A stretch of 64,000 bases of DNA, taken from NCBI GenBank assembly GCA_031256445.1, contig JAIRQN010000029.1, forward strand, positions 1 through 64,000, written 5' to 3'. The DNA comes from Treponema sp. (GTDB lineage Bacteria > Spirochaetota > Spirochaetia > Treponematales > Breznakiellaceae). The translations under genes and the position numbers were made by a program. Position 1 is the stretch's first letter; each line of letters starts with the position of its first letter. This document shows positions 43,839-51,623 of the stretch, piece by piece. The notes under the pieces are model-generated. The model made no database searches. It saw nothing but the letters and a program-made list of their open reading frames with translations, and had not been told where the DNA came from.

Positions 43839-45224
43839 ATGCAAAAATTCGTTCCATTGTCAGAGTTAAATAAAACTTCATGGGAGCCTTCCGCAGTTAT
43901 ATGCTATAAAGGAATCTGGAGTGAAAACAACCACATGCGCTGGAAGGATTTTCTTGAGGGGACAGCCGTCCTTCGCAAAAAAATAGAGACGGTAAGCGGC
44001 GATAAATGGCTTCTTCACAGCGAAGACTGCTGGTTCTTCCTTCTTGCATTCGCGGCTCTGCTGCAATGTAAAAAGGAAGTGATGCTCACCGCGAATATCA
44101 GCCCTGCCTATCTTGCGGAAATTAAAGGCGATATGCCTTTCATTACAGATCAGCAGTTTAAGGAAGGTATGGAAAACACTTTCCATATTCCCTCACTGCT
44201 CAATGAAAAAAGCGAATGTTCCGGCGATTTTCCGTCAATTGATATTGAACAGGCGTATGTTCATTTTTTTACATCGGGAACTACAGGAAGACCCAAAATT
44301 ATACCGCAGCGTCTTAAGGAATTTGAAATTGATAACAAAAATATTCTTTCAAGATGGGGTGAAGAATTTTATACCCGCAAGCTGTGTTCCACGGTAAGCC
44401 AGCACCACATTTACGGCTTTCTTTTTTCGGTACTTCTGCCCTTTACCGCCGGTATTCCGTTCAGAAGAAACATGATTCAGCTTCCCGCCGAGTTCGAAAA
44501 ATTTACAGATACCGGATATTTTATTATCACCGTGCCGGCTTTCCTCCAGCGGGCGGTGGAAACGGAGACTCCGTTAAGCCTTCAGTTAAAATCTCCTTGC
44601 ATCCTGACCTCCGGCGGATTCCTTTTTCCTGATGTCGCTCAAAAAACAGTCAATGTTTTCGGCGTTTGGCCTTTGGAGATGTACGGCAGCACCGAAACTT
44701 CCGGTATCGCCTGGAGGCAGCAAAACCAGGGGCCGATGTGGACACCTTTCGGCAACGCCGAACTTTCGGTAAATGAAGACAACTGCCTTGTAGTCCGCTC
44801 TGACTACATCAAAGACCCGTCCGGCGTTTTTGAAACCGCTGATCTTGTAAAGATGCTTCCCAACGGGCAATTTATCCTGATGGGGCGGCTTGACACTGTG
44901 GTTAAAATTGAGGGAAAGCGCATTTCCCTTCCTGAAGTTGAAAACCGCATTTCAGAATCCGGCCTTGTTTCCGATGTGAGCGTCATCCCCCTGGAAGAAA
45001 CGCGGCAGTTTTTGGCTGCCGCCATCGTGTTCAACGCCAAAGGAAAAGAACAGTTTTTAAATATGGAAAAGAACGATATAAATAAATTCTGGCGGGAATA
45101 CCTGCTTAATTATTTTGAAAATACTGTTATCCCGAAAAGGTGGCGCTATGTTGACTCGTTGCCTTCGGATGCTCAGGGGAAAAAGAACAGGGAAATTATT
45201 TCGCAGTTATTTGTTGAATCCTGA
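43839..45224 (+). CDS. AMP-dependent acyl/aryl ligase (ANL superfamily)
   Basis: About 461 residues from the ATG at 43839 (GAAAGAGGG upstream); the longer open frame begins inside the esterase gene. The P-loop-like motif FFTSGTTGRPKIIPQ, the A5 motif MYGSTETSGIAWRQ and the A7-A8 region GQFILMGRLDTVVKIEGKRI are intact; the C-terminal Lys loop is PSDAQGKKNR. Length and pattern are like the short acyl-CoA/ACP synthetases of aryl-polyene-type and fatty-acid loci, but no acyl carrier or ketosynthase lies nearby. The substrate is unknown. Confidence 0.88.
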   Translation: MQKFVPLSELNKTSWEPSAVICYKGIWSENNHMRWKDFLEGTAVLRKKIETVSGDKWLLHSEDCWFFLLAFAALLQCKKEVMLTANISPAYLAEIKGDMPFITDQQFKEGMENTFHIPSLLNEKSECSGDFPSIDIEQAYVHFFTSGTTGRPKIIPQRLKEFEIDNKNILSRWGEEFYTRKLCSTVSQHHIYGFLFSVLLPFTAGIPFRRNMIQLPAEFEKFTDTGYFIITVPAFLQRAVETETPLSLQLKSPCILTSGGFLFPDVAQKTVNVFGVWPLEMYGSTETSGIAWRQQNQGPMWTPFGNAELSVNEDNCLVVRSDYIKDPSGVFETADLVKMLPNGQFILMGRLDTVVKIEGKRISLPEVENRISESGLVSDVSVIPLEETRQFLAAAIVFNAKGKEQFLNMEKNDINKFWREYLLNYFENTVIPKRWRYVDSLPSDAQGKKNREIISQLFVES

Positions 45225-45285
45225 AAGGATTCGCGCATGCGCAGCGCATTGGTCCGGCGGGAACTATTAATGGCCGCCTGGAATT

Positions 45286-45540
45286 TCACGTTATTATTGA
45301 AATAAGCTGTTCTTCCTGAATACTTATAATATCAGGTTCGTTTGGCTCTTCTATACCAGCTGCTTTCATTAATCGGGCGCGTTCTTCCCATGAAATACCT
45401 CCCACTGGATGCCAATTAATCAATTCATCAGGAGATAATTTTTCACATCCTGGATCAAAAGCTTTATGCTTTTTTTGGGCTGCTTTTATTTTTTTTATCA
45501 TTTCAGGGGATAAACCAGAATCCTTTATTGCCTGTTCCAT
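45286..45540 (-). CDS. antitoxin-like partner of a BrnT-type toxin
   Basis: An 84-residue charged protein (GLSPEMIKKIKAAQKKHKAF) with no fold that I can identify. It overlaps the BrnT-like gene upstream by 38 bp, which is how antitoxins of this class are placed, so it is called an antitoxin by position only. It does not resemble BrnA clearly. Confidence 0.6.
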   Translation of the reverse strand: MEQAIKDSGLSPEMIKKIKAAQKKHKAFDPGCEKLSPDELINWHPVGGISWEERARLMKAAGIEEPNEPDIISIQEEQLISIIT

Positions 45541-45799
45541 AATAAATCCGCCTCTCCTCAGGCGTTGCTTCTCTAGCTGTTATAATACGAATTACATCTC
45601 CACGTTCTGTATATACAGCAAATAAAATGCCGTCTACCATACCTAATGTCTGCCATCGATCTTCCAACCCACTATGAGTTGCATCGTATTGAAGTATTCG
45701 GAAAGGATCATTGAATATTCGCTTGATTTTTTCCATGGTAAGACCATGTTTTTCAGCAATTTGCCGTTCCTTTTCTGAGTACCATTCAAATTTTAGCAT
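45503..45799 (-). CDS. BrnT-family toxin
   Basis: A 98-residue RelE-fold ribonuclease toxin. It begins MLKFEWYSEKERQIAEKHGL at the ATG at 45799. It has the conserved pattern DPFRILQYDATHSG ... EDRWQTLGMVDGILFAVYTE, then DVIRIITAREATPEERRIYY, close to the BrnT consensus (F-x-W-D, HGVSFE-type, R-x-I-SAR-x-A). It would inhibit translation by RNA cleavage when unopposed. The long open frame further upstream (to 45916) includes part of the repeat region and is not conserved. Confidence 0.82.
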   Translation of the reverse strand: MLKFEWYSEKERQIAEKHGLTMEKIKRIFNDPFRILQYDATHSGLEDRWQTLGMVDGILFAVYTERGDVIRIITAREATPEERRIYYGTGNKGFWFIP

Positions 45800-45863
45800 A
45801 CACTGGAACTCACAGTATATCATTTTGATGTAAAATATGTCAAACATATATGCGGGAACGGAC

Positions 45864-45947
45864 GTGCATATTGCTTTAGTCTCACTGGAGAAAAGAAGAA
45901 TTATACCACGAACCACACCAACGACACGAACCTGTTGATTTGATTAT
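45864..45947. repeat. dispersed intergenic repeat, copy A
   Basis: The block CATATTGCTTTAGTCT (near 45867) is also found near 48115 in diverged context. The 42-bp unit at 45906-45947 (starting ACCACGAACCACACCAACGA) recurs exactly at 49052-49093 and with one change at 49153-49194. It marks the borders of the accessory island. Confidence 0.8.
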
Positions 45948-45974
45948 TTAGAGTCTGTCTAAAGAACTACACCT

Positions 45975-46088
45975 TTATCGTTTAACATCACGATAAGAAT
46001 TCTCATGCGGACCAAGGGCTACGAAAGTGAGAGTATCGTCTTCAATTTTATAGGATTTTAAAAACTTATTGGTTTGCGTAATCTGCAT
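45975..46088 (-). pseudogene. C-terminal relic of a RelE/YafQ-like toxin
   Basis: ATG at 46088 opens a 37-residue frame ending YKIEDDTLTFVALGPHENSY plus a short basic tail, the typical end of ParE/RelE/YafQ toxins. About two thirds of a toxin is missing, including the catalytic helices. The ATG overlaps the stop codon of the ParD-like gene (TAATG). Confidence 0.75.
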
Positions 46089-46315
46089 TATTTATGCCTG
46101 AACTCAAAAGGTGTTACATCTCCGTTTTCCAATTCGGCTTTTCCAATTAATACATCTTCAATGAATGTATATGGAAGGTCAGGGTTTTCTTCCGCTATTT
46201 TACCAATGCGCGCCCTATGTTCAATCTGCATAGACACAGAACGGGTATAAACTGAGGCGTATTTGCCTGCTTCGAGCATAATATCATTTGAAAGTTGGAT
46301 CGCTGTTTGAGCCAT
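46088..46315 (-). CDS. ParD-like antitoxin
   Basis: A 75-residue protein (AIQLSNDIMLEAGKYASVYT and RSVSMQIEHRARIGKIAEEN) like the ParD_like family of ribbon-helix-helix antitoxins. Its toxin is reduced to the relic immediately downstream, so it is an orphaned antitoxin. Confidence 0.75.
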   Translation of the reverse strand: MAQTAIQLSNDIMLEAGKYASVYTRSVSMQIEHRARIGKIAEENPDLPYTFIEDVLIGKAELENGDVTPFEFRHK

Positions 46316-46481
46316 ACAGTTATTATGGTTCTATTTTATTAAGCAGTCAATTATCCGCAAAAAAAAACGCCCCTCGCAGGACGGTTTGTAAATTTTTTTA
46401 AACTACGCTGCCGGTGGTGTCCCGTTATCCACAAGTACACCAGATAATTTGGGTGGCTGCCACCATTGCGTTGCCCTTTTA
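46316..46481. other. non-coding gap with a palindrome
   Basis: The only structure seen is GGTGGC-T-GCCACC (46452-46464), a near-perfect palindrome downstream of the outer-membrane protein gene. No U-tract follows it. Confidence 0.3.
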
Positions 46482-47219
46482 TTATTTCTTTCCCCTGTTG
46501 TGAAGATTTGCCAGTTCAAAGCTGGCCCTGAATACCAAAGCCATGGAAAAAAAATTAAAACCGTACAGGTAATCATCATTATTTATAAATTCCAGCTCAC
46601 TGGACTCAACAGTATTTTTTTGAAATGAGCCGTTAACCCGGAAAAACATGCCGAATCCGCCTTTTCTTTCTTTTCTGCCTGACAGATCAAAACCAATATC
46701 AGCATACCAGCCTATATACGGCAATAAATTAAAAGTAACCGTTTCCTCATACGATCCTGCGCCATATAAAGGAAAATTTGCCGTACCGCCTGCGCCTAAT
46801 GAAAAAGCTCTTGCCGAAAAACGCAGGCCAAATGGAATGGAAACATAAGAAGCGAAAAACAATCCTTCATCTGGTATCAACAAATCCGTCACCTGGTACA
46901 GAAAAACAAATATATTAACAATCGGTATTGCGTACACATTTGGATCAATATTGCTATCGGAAATATAAACATGATAATTGCCGCTAATCCCAACTCCGGC
47001 GCCGAGCGCAAAGTAATCGGTAAAGTAGTATTCCGCGTTTGCTCCCCAGAAGAAACCAGGACCGGGGAACATGCCATAACTATCCATCAATCCAATAGAA
47101 GGAATTGCAAAACCAATCTGATGGTCAATGCCAAGCATAAGATCGCCTTTGTCATGCGCATAAACATTCCATGCCGTCAAAGCCAAAACCACAATTAATA
47201 ACAAGAAAGTTCGCTTCAT
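46482..47219 (-). CDS. outer-membrane beta-barrel-like protein
   Basis: A 245-residue protein with a signal peptide (MKRTFLLLIVVLALTAWNVY then A-H-D). The mature part alternates polar and aromatic residues in strands (FFWGANAEYYFTDYFALGAG, FGLRFSARAFSLGAGGTANF) and ends in FRASFELANLHNRGKK. It looks like a small outer-membrane barrel of unknown role. It is preceded by about 277 bp of A/T-rich DNA with no other gene visible. Confidence 0.75.
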   Translation of the reverse strand: MKRTFLLLIVVLALTAWNVYAHDKGDLMLGIDHQIGFAIPSIGLMDSYGMFPGPGFFWGANAEYYFTDYFALGAGVGISGNYHVYISDSNIDPNVYAIPIVNIFVFLYQVTDLLIPDEGLFFASYVSIPFGLRFSARAFSLGAGGTANFPLYGAGSYEETVTFNLLPYIGWYADIGFDLSGRKERKGGFGMFFRVNGSFQKNTVESSELEFINNDDYLYGFNFFSMALVFRASFELANLHNRGKK

Positions 47220-48093
<874 letters not shown>

Positions 48094-48107
48094 ACCCTTA
48101 TATGGGC

Positions 48108-48236
48108 GCGACCGTACATATTGCTTTAGTCTGGCGGGAAAAATATTTCCAAGAGATTAACCGCGAACATACCCAATTAAGCACAGCATAGCTGTGTAGA
48201 TGAATAATGCGTGAGGGATTTATCCCTAACTGTGCG
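48108..48236. repeat. diverged dispersed-repeat copy with hairpins
   Basis: CATATTGCTTTAGTCT near 48115 repeats the block near 45867. After a diverged CCGCGAAC stretch come CACAGC-ATA-GCTGTG (48182-48196), AGGGAT-TT-ATCCCT (48214-48227), and an outer pair GCACAG (48181) / CTGTGC (48230-48235), so the segment can fold into a compact structure. Confidence 0.5.
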
Positions 48237-48359
48237 CCCCGAACAAAACGAACTTGTTGTTTGAATTTTTAGCGCTGACATTGTTTGCGTGATTTTTTAC
48301 TCTTGCTGCTCTATTACACTTATCAGAATTTATCGCCTGACACTCCGGGGTAACCAAAA

Positions 48360-48755
48360 TTAAAATGGGATGCCGCCGTCTTTTCCAGGAAGCATAAAAG
48401 GAAGAATATGCAAGCGTGTCTTGCTGGAATCAATGGTAATAAGCGCACCCTGTTCAATTGCAGCAGAAAATTTAACGAAAACATCAATTACTCGATCAAG
48501 ATTCATTTCGGGACGAGTATCTTCGGCTCGTATTTGTATAACACTGGGACCAGAAGCGCGAGTAGAAACCAGAATGGCGCTAAAATCAAGATCGTTAGTA
48601 AAAACTGAATAACCATTTTCTCTTGCAAAGGTCATAATTTCTACGTCTTGCGCATTTCCCGCACCAATTGAAGACCAATGGACAGCCTCAATTCCTCTGC
48701 AAGAAAGCATATCTGCCCAACGGACGGCAAGATTCACATCAATAATAATTCTCAT
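48360..48755 (-). CDS. DUF5615 PIN-like toxin
   Basis: A 131-residue protein beginning MRIIIDVNLAVRWADMLSCR, with TNDLDFSAILVSTRASGPSV. It matches the Mut7-C/DUF5615 PIN-like toxins (D-x-N-L start, TxDxDF active-site block). The ATG at 48755 overlaps the end of the DUF433 gene, its regular partner. It would act as a ribonuclease toxin by analogy. Confidence 0.85.
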   Translation of the reverse strand: MRIIIDVNLAVRWADMLSCRGIEAVHWSSIGAGNAQDVEIMTFARENGYSVFTNDLDFSAILVSTRASGPSVIQIRAEDTRPEMNLDRVIDVFVKFSAAIEQGALITIDSSKTRLHILPFMLPGKDGGIPF

Positions 48756-48982
48756 GCAAGCGCAACATCCCTGCCTTGAGCTAACCATGCTGCATATTGT
48801 AAAGATTGCAGAATATCCTCCCGCTCAAGATAAGGATAATCAATTAATAGTTCATCTATTGTTTCTCCTGCGCCTATCTGTGACAGTATTCTACCCACAG
48901 TAAGACGCATACCACGAATACATGGCTTTCCGCCCATAACTGCGGGATCTTGGGTAATTCGGTCAAAATACTCAAACGTCAT
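48752..48982 (-). CDS. DUF433 antitoxin
   Basis: A 76-residue protein starting MTFEYFDRITQDPAVMGGKP. The pattern GKPCIRGMRLTVGRILSQIG then LEREDILQSLQYAAW is the DUF433 helix-turn-helix antitoxin consensus. AGGGAGAA precedes the ATG at 48982; an upstream ATG at 49021 is less likely. It is translated before its toxin. Confidence 0.88.
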   Translation of the reverse strand: MTFEYFDRITQDPAVMGGKPCIRGMRLTVGRILSQIGAGETIDELLIDYPYLEREDILQSLQYAAWLAQGRDVALA

Positions 48983-49051
48983 ATTTTTCTCCCTGTTCTT
49001 AATCATAATAATATAATTCAATTATTATCGCAAGAATCTCTTTATTTTTTA

Positions 49052-49093
49052 ACCACGAACCACACCAACGACACGAACCTGTTGATTTGATTA
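49052..49093. repeat. dispersed 42-bp repeat, copy B
   Basis: Identical to 45906-45947. It is followed at 49104-49147 by a unit starting TGGTTCGGGCTTGTTCGGAC that is its imperfect reverse complement, so the pair can form a hairpin. Confidence 0.8.
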
Positions 49094-49152
49094 TTTTAAC
49101 CACTGGTTCGGGCTTGTTCGGACCTGTTCTCGGTGAATCTCTTTGTTTTTTT

Positions 49153-49194
49153 ACCACGAACCACACCAACGACACGAACCCGTTGATTTGATTA
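49153..49194. repeat. dispersed 42-bp repeat, copy C
   Basis: Differs from copies A and B at one base (CCTG to CCCG). Its imperfect reverse-complement partner recurs at 49298-49341, where TTCGTGGT is complementary to ACCACGAA. Confidence 0.8.
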
Positions 49195-49198
49195 CTAG

Positions 49199-49230
49199 AG
49201 TTGTTCGATAACTTCAGTTATTGAACAACT
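49199..49230. repeat. 15-bp inverted repeat with 2-nt loop
   Basis: AGTTGTTCGATAACT and AGTTATTGAACAACT pair along 15 bp with one mismatch around TC, an almost perfect palindrome just after repeat copy C. Confidence 0.75.
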
Positions 49231-49242
49231 ACCGCTTAAAAG

Positions 49243-49292
49243 AACTTGTGAGACAACTAACGCGAACCGAAAGTTCGCAGTTGTCAAACAAG
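49243..49292. repeat. long bulged hairpin
   Basis: ACTTGT, GACAACT and GCGAAC on the left pair with GTTCGC, AGTTGTC and ACAAGT on the right, around a 5-nt loop (CGAAA). An internal loop (GA/AA) and a 3-nt bulge (AAC) interrupt 19 base pairs. The extrahelical bases recall recombination-site hairpins, but no attC consensus boxes were found. Confidence 0.6.
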
Positions 49293-49453
49293 TCCATTGG
49301 TTCGGGCTTGTTCGGACCTGTTCGTGGTGAATCTCTTTGTTTATTCTTCCCACGCACTGTTAGCTGCAAACTCTCCCCTGCTCCAAGCGGCAGGACGCCG
49401 CTAAAAAAAAGCCACATTAAAATGCCAAGGAAGGCATTTTTAATATAAAACTC

Positions 49454-51574
49454 CTAGGGGCGTACTAGCCGGAAGCCGTGGCTGCCGAAGATGTCGCTAC
49501 TAAGTTCGGGTTGGAACGAGTTCCGCCACGCCGAAACAGCGATATTAGCCCTAGAGTAGAAGTCCCCGCCGCGCCGCATACGGTGGTATCTCCCCAATGA
49601 ATAAGACGCGCCTGTAGGATCTGTCTGCGCTGTAGTTGGATAATCTCCCGACCTGTCCCAGCACCACTCATATACGTTCCCGTACATATCATACAACCCC
49701 CACGCGTTAGGCAGTTTCTTTCCAACTTCATGCGTCATGTAGTTTGAATTGTCCCCATACCATGCGTAATTTGTAAGGTCGCTTTCATTATCTCCAAAAG
49801 ACCACGTTGTCGTCGTCCCTGCCCTGCATGCGTATTCCCACTGCGCCTCCGTAGGCAACCTGTAGCCGGTAGAACCTGCAACAACCTGTACTGCATCCCA
49901 TGTTGCATCTGCTTCCATGTTTGGTACTGTTCCCCAATCAGCAGTATCTGTACTGCCATTTATCCTGTATGCCGCAGTTAATCCTTCAATCATGCTTAAC
50001 TTGTTGCAGAATACTATAGCATCATACCAGTTTACCATTTCCACAGGGCGTCTGCTCTGGATTTCTCCCTCAGGTGTGTCTTTACGTTCGTTAAGACTAT
50101 ATATTCCATCAAAGTAACTTGGATTATTTCCCATAACTACCTGATACTGTTCCTGAGTTACTTCATACTTGCCCATGTAGAAACCGCTGGTTAATGTCAC
50201 CTGATGCGGTGTTTCTTCTTTTTTTACTCCATAAGATACATATGAAATACCGCCCATTGTGAAAGTACCCGGATTAATCCATACCATGCCAATAATATCC
50301 ACATTCCACTTTGCATACAGTGTTACATTTCCTGTTACTGTATAAGTAGAACCTACCGCATACGTTGTTCCGCTGCCATTTGCGGCAGTATTCCAGCCTG
50401 TAAATGCGTACCCGGTTTTTACAAGACTTCCCTTATCAGGAAGAGTAATGCTTGCGTTTTGGTTTGCGCTCATCGCATCCGGAGCTGTCCCGCCTGTCGC
50501 GCCGTTGGCGTTAAATGTAACCGTATACTCCCACTTCGCGTAAAGAGTTGTATCGCCTGTTACCGTAAAAGAGGAATCTGGCGTATATGTCTCCCCGCTG
50601 CTGTCTGCGTTTTCATTCCAGCCGCCGAAAGCATAACCGGGTTTGGAAAAAGAACTGTTATTTGGCAATGTTATGTCTGTACTGTAATCTGCCGTCTGAG
50701 TAGTTGGAGCGGTTCCGCCGGCGCCGTTAATGTCAAAAGTAACTGTGTAATTATTAATATTCCACTTTGCGTAAAGAGTTAAGTTGGCGGCAATTATATA
50801 TGTAGAACCTGCCGCGTATGTTGTCCCGCTTCCTTCTGCGTCCGCGTTCCAGCCGCCGAAGGTATGGCCGGGCTTGGAAAAAGCGCCGCCGCCCGGCAGT
50901 GTTATGATTGAACCTTCAGAAACTGTCTGCGCGTCAGGGGCATTCCCGCTTGCGTTGTTTACGTCAAATATAACCGTAAACATCCCCGGCGTATTCCATT
51001 TTGCGTATAATGTAATATATCCTGTTACCATATAAGAAGAACCTGCCGCGTATGTCATTCCGCTGCCGTCCGCGGCTGTGTTCCAGCCTGCAAATGCGTA
51101 CCCGGCTTTTACAAGACTTCCCTGGTTAGGCAGCGTAATAGCCGTGTTTTGGCTTGCGTTTATATGGTAGGGAGCCGTCCCGCCTGTCGCGCCATTGGCG
51201 TTAAATGTAACGGTTAATAAACCGGCGGGCATCCACCTCGCGTAAAGAGTTGCATTTCCTGTTACCGTATAAGATGAACCTGCCGCGTATGTTATCCCGC
51301 TGCCGTCTGCGGCTGTGTTCCAGCCTGCAAATGCGTACCCGGCTTTTACAAGATTTCCCTGGCCGGGCAGCGTAATGTCCGTGTTTTGGCTTGCGCTCAC
51401 CGCGTCCGGCGCTGTCCCGCCTGTCGCGCCGTTGGCGTCAAAGGCGACTGTGCGTCTCTCCCTCTCTCTTACCCTGTCCCTCAGTTCTTCAATATCAGTC
51501 CCAAGGGAACAAGCCGCAAATAACAGGCAAAAAACCGCAGCCAAACTGCTTACACTTAACGTAAAATATTTCAT
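49454..51574 (-). CDS. lipoprotein with five InlB-type repeats and a SUMF1 domain
   Basis: A 706-residue surface protein. The lipoprotein signal ends LLFAAC (Cys about 22). Five repeats of about 75 residues follow (residues about 43-430), each with the Listeria-Bacteroides pattern VTFNANGATGG ... KxGYAFxGWN ... TLYAKW. The C-terminal about 275 residues form a formylglycine-generating-enzyme-like (SUMF1) domain: IGMVWINPGTFTMGG, KYEVTQEQYQVVMG, YRLPTEAQWEYACRAG, GLYDMYGNVYEWCWD and GSHGFRLVR. The Cys pair of true FGE is not evident, so it is more likely a non-enzymatic or ligand-binding form. GGAG precedes the ATG. It lies 49 bp downstream of the caspase-domain gene. Confidence 0.9.
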   Translation of the reverse strand: MKYFTLSVSSLAAVFCLLFAACSLGTDIEELRDRVRERERRTVAFDANGATGGTAPDAVSASQNTDITLPGQGNLVKAGYAFAGWNTAADGSGITYAAGSSYTVTGNATLYARWMPAGLLTVTFNANGATGGTAPYHINASQNTAITLPNQGSLVKAGYAFAGWNTAADGSGMTYAAGSSYMVTGYITLYAKWNTPGMFTVIFDVNNASGNAPDAQTVSEGSIITLPGGGAFSKPGHTFGGWNADAEGSGTTYAAGSTYIIAANLTLYAKWNINNYTVTFDINGAGGTAPTTQTADYSTDITLPNNSSFSKPGYAFGGWNENADSSGETYTPDSSFTVTGDTTLYAKWEYTVTFNANGATGGTAPDAMSANQNASITLPDKGSLVKTGYAFTGWNTAANGSGTTYAVGSTYTVTGNVTLYAKWNVDIIGMVWINPGTFTMGGISYVSYGVKKEETPHQVTLTSGFYMGKYEVTQEQYQVVMGNNPSYFDGIYSLNERKDTPEGEIQSRRPVEMVNWYDAIVFCNKLSMIEGLTAAYRINGSTDTADWGTVPNMEADATWDAVQVVAGSTGYRLPTEAQWEYACRAGTTTTWSFGDNESDLTNYAWYGDNSNYMTHEVGKKLPNAWGLYDMYGNVYEWCWDRSGDYPTTAQTDPTGASYSLGRYHRMRRGGDFYSRANIAVSAWRNSFQPELSSDIFGSHGFRLVRP

Positions 51575-51623
51575 TTATACTCCATAGATTTTGGGAATAA
51601 TTCTCCCTCTCATCACTGCCATG

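Larger units (their letters stand above)
48983..49453. other. gene-free repeat-rich stretch
   Basis: About 470 bp with no convincing gene; a 75-codon frame on the plus strand (49221-49448) consists of repeat sequence. It contains two copies of the dispersed 42-bp unit, a second repeat family and two strong hairpins, annotated separately. Confidence 0.6.

Noticed and set aside
45800-45916. N-terminal extension of the BrnT-like toxin to the ATG at 45916
   Set aside because: The extra 39 residues translate dispersed repeat sequence and do not match the family, whose start is MLKFEW at 45799.
49243-49292. Integron attC site
   Set aside because: The hairpin and bulges are suggestive, but the RYYYAAC and GTTRRRY core boxes are absent and no integrase is in the window.
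48108-49345. CRISPR array
   Set aside because: The repeats are few, irregularly spaced and self-complementary, with no uniform spacers and no cas genes.
49221-49448. 75-codon plus-strand frame in the repeat-rich gap
   Set aside because: It is composed of hairpin and dispersed-repeat sequence and lacks a ribosome site.
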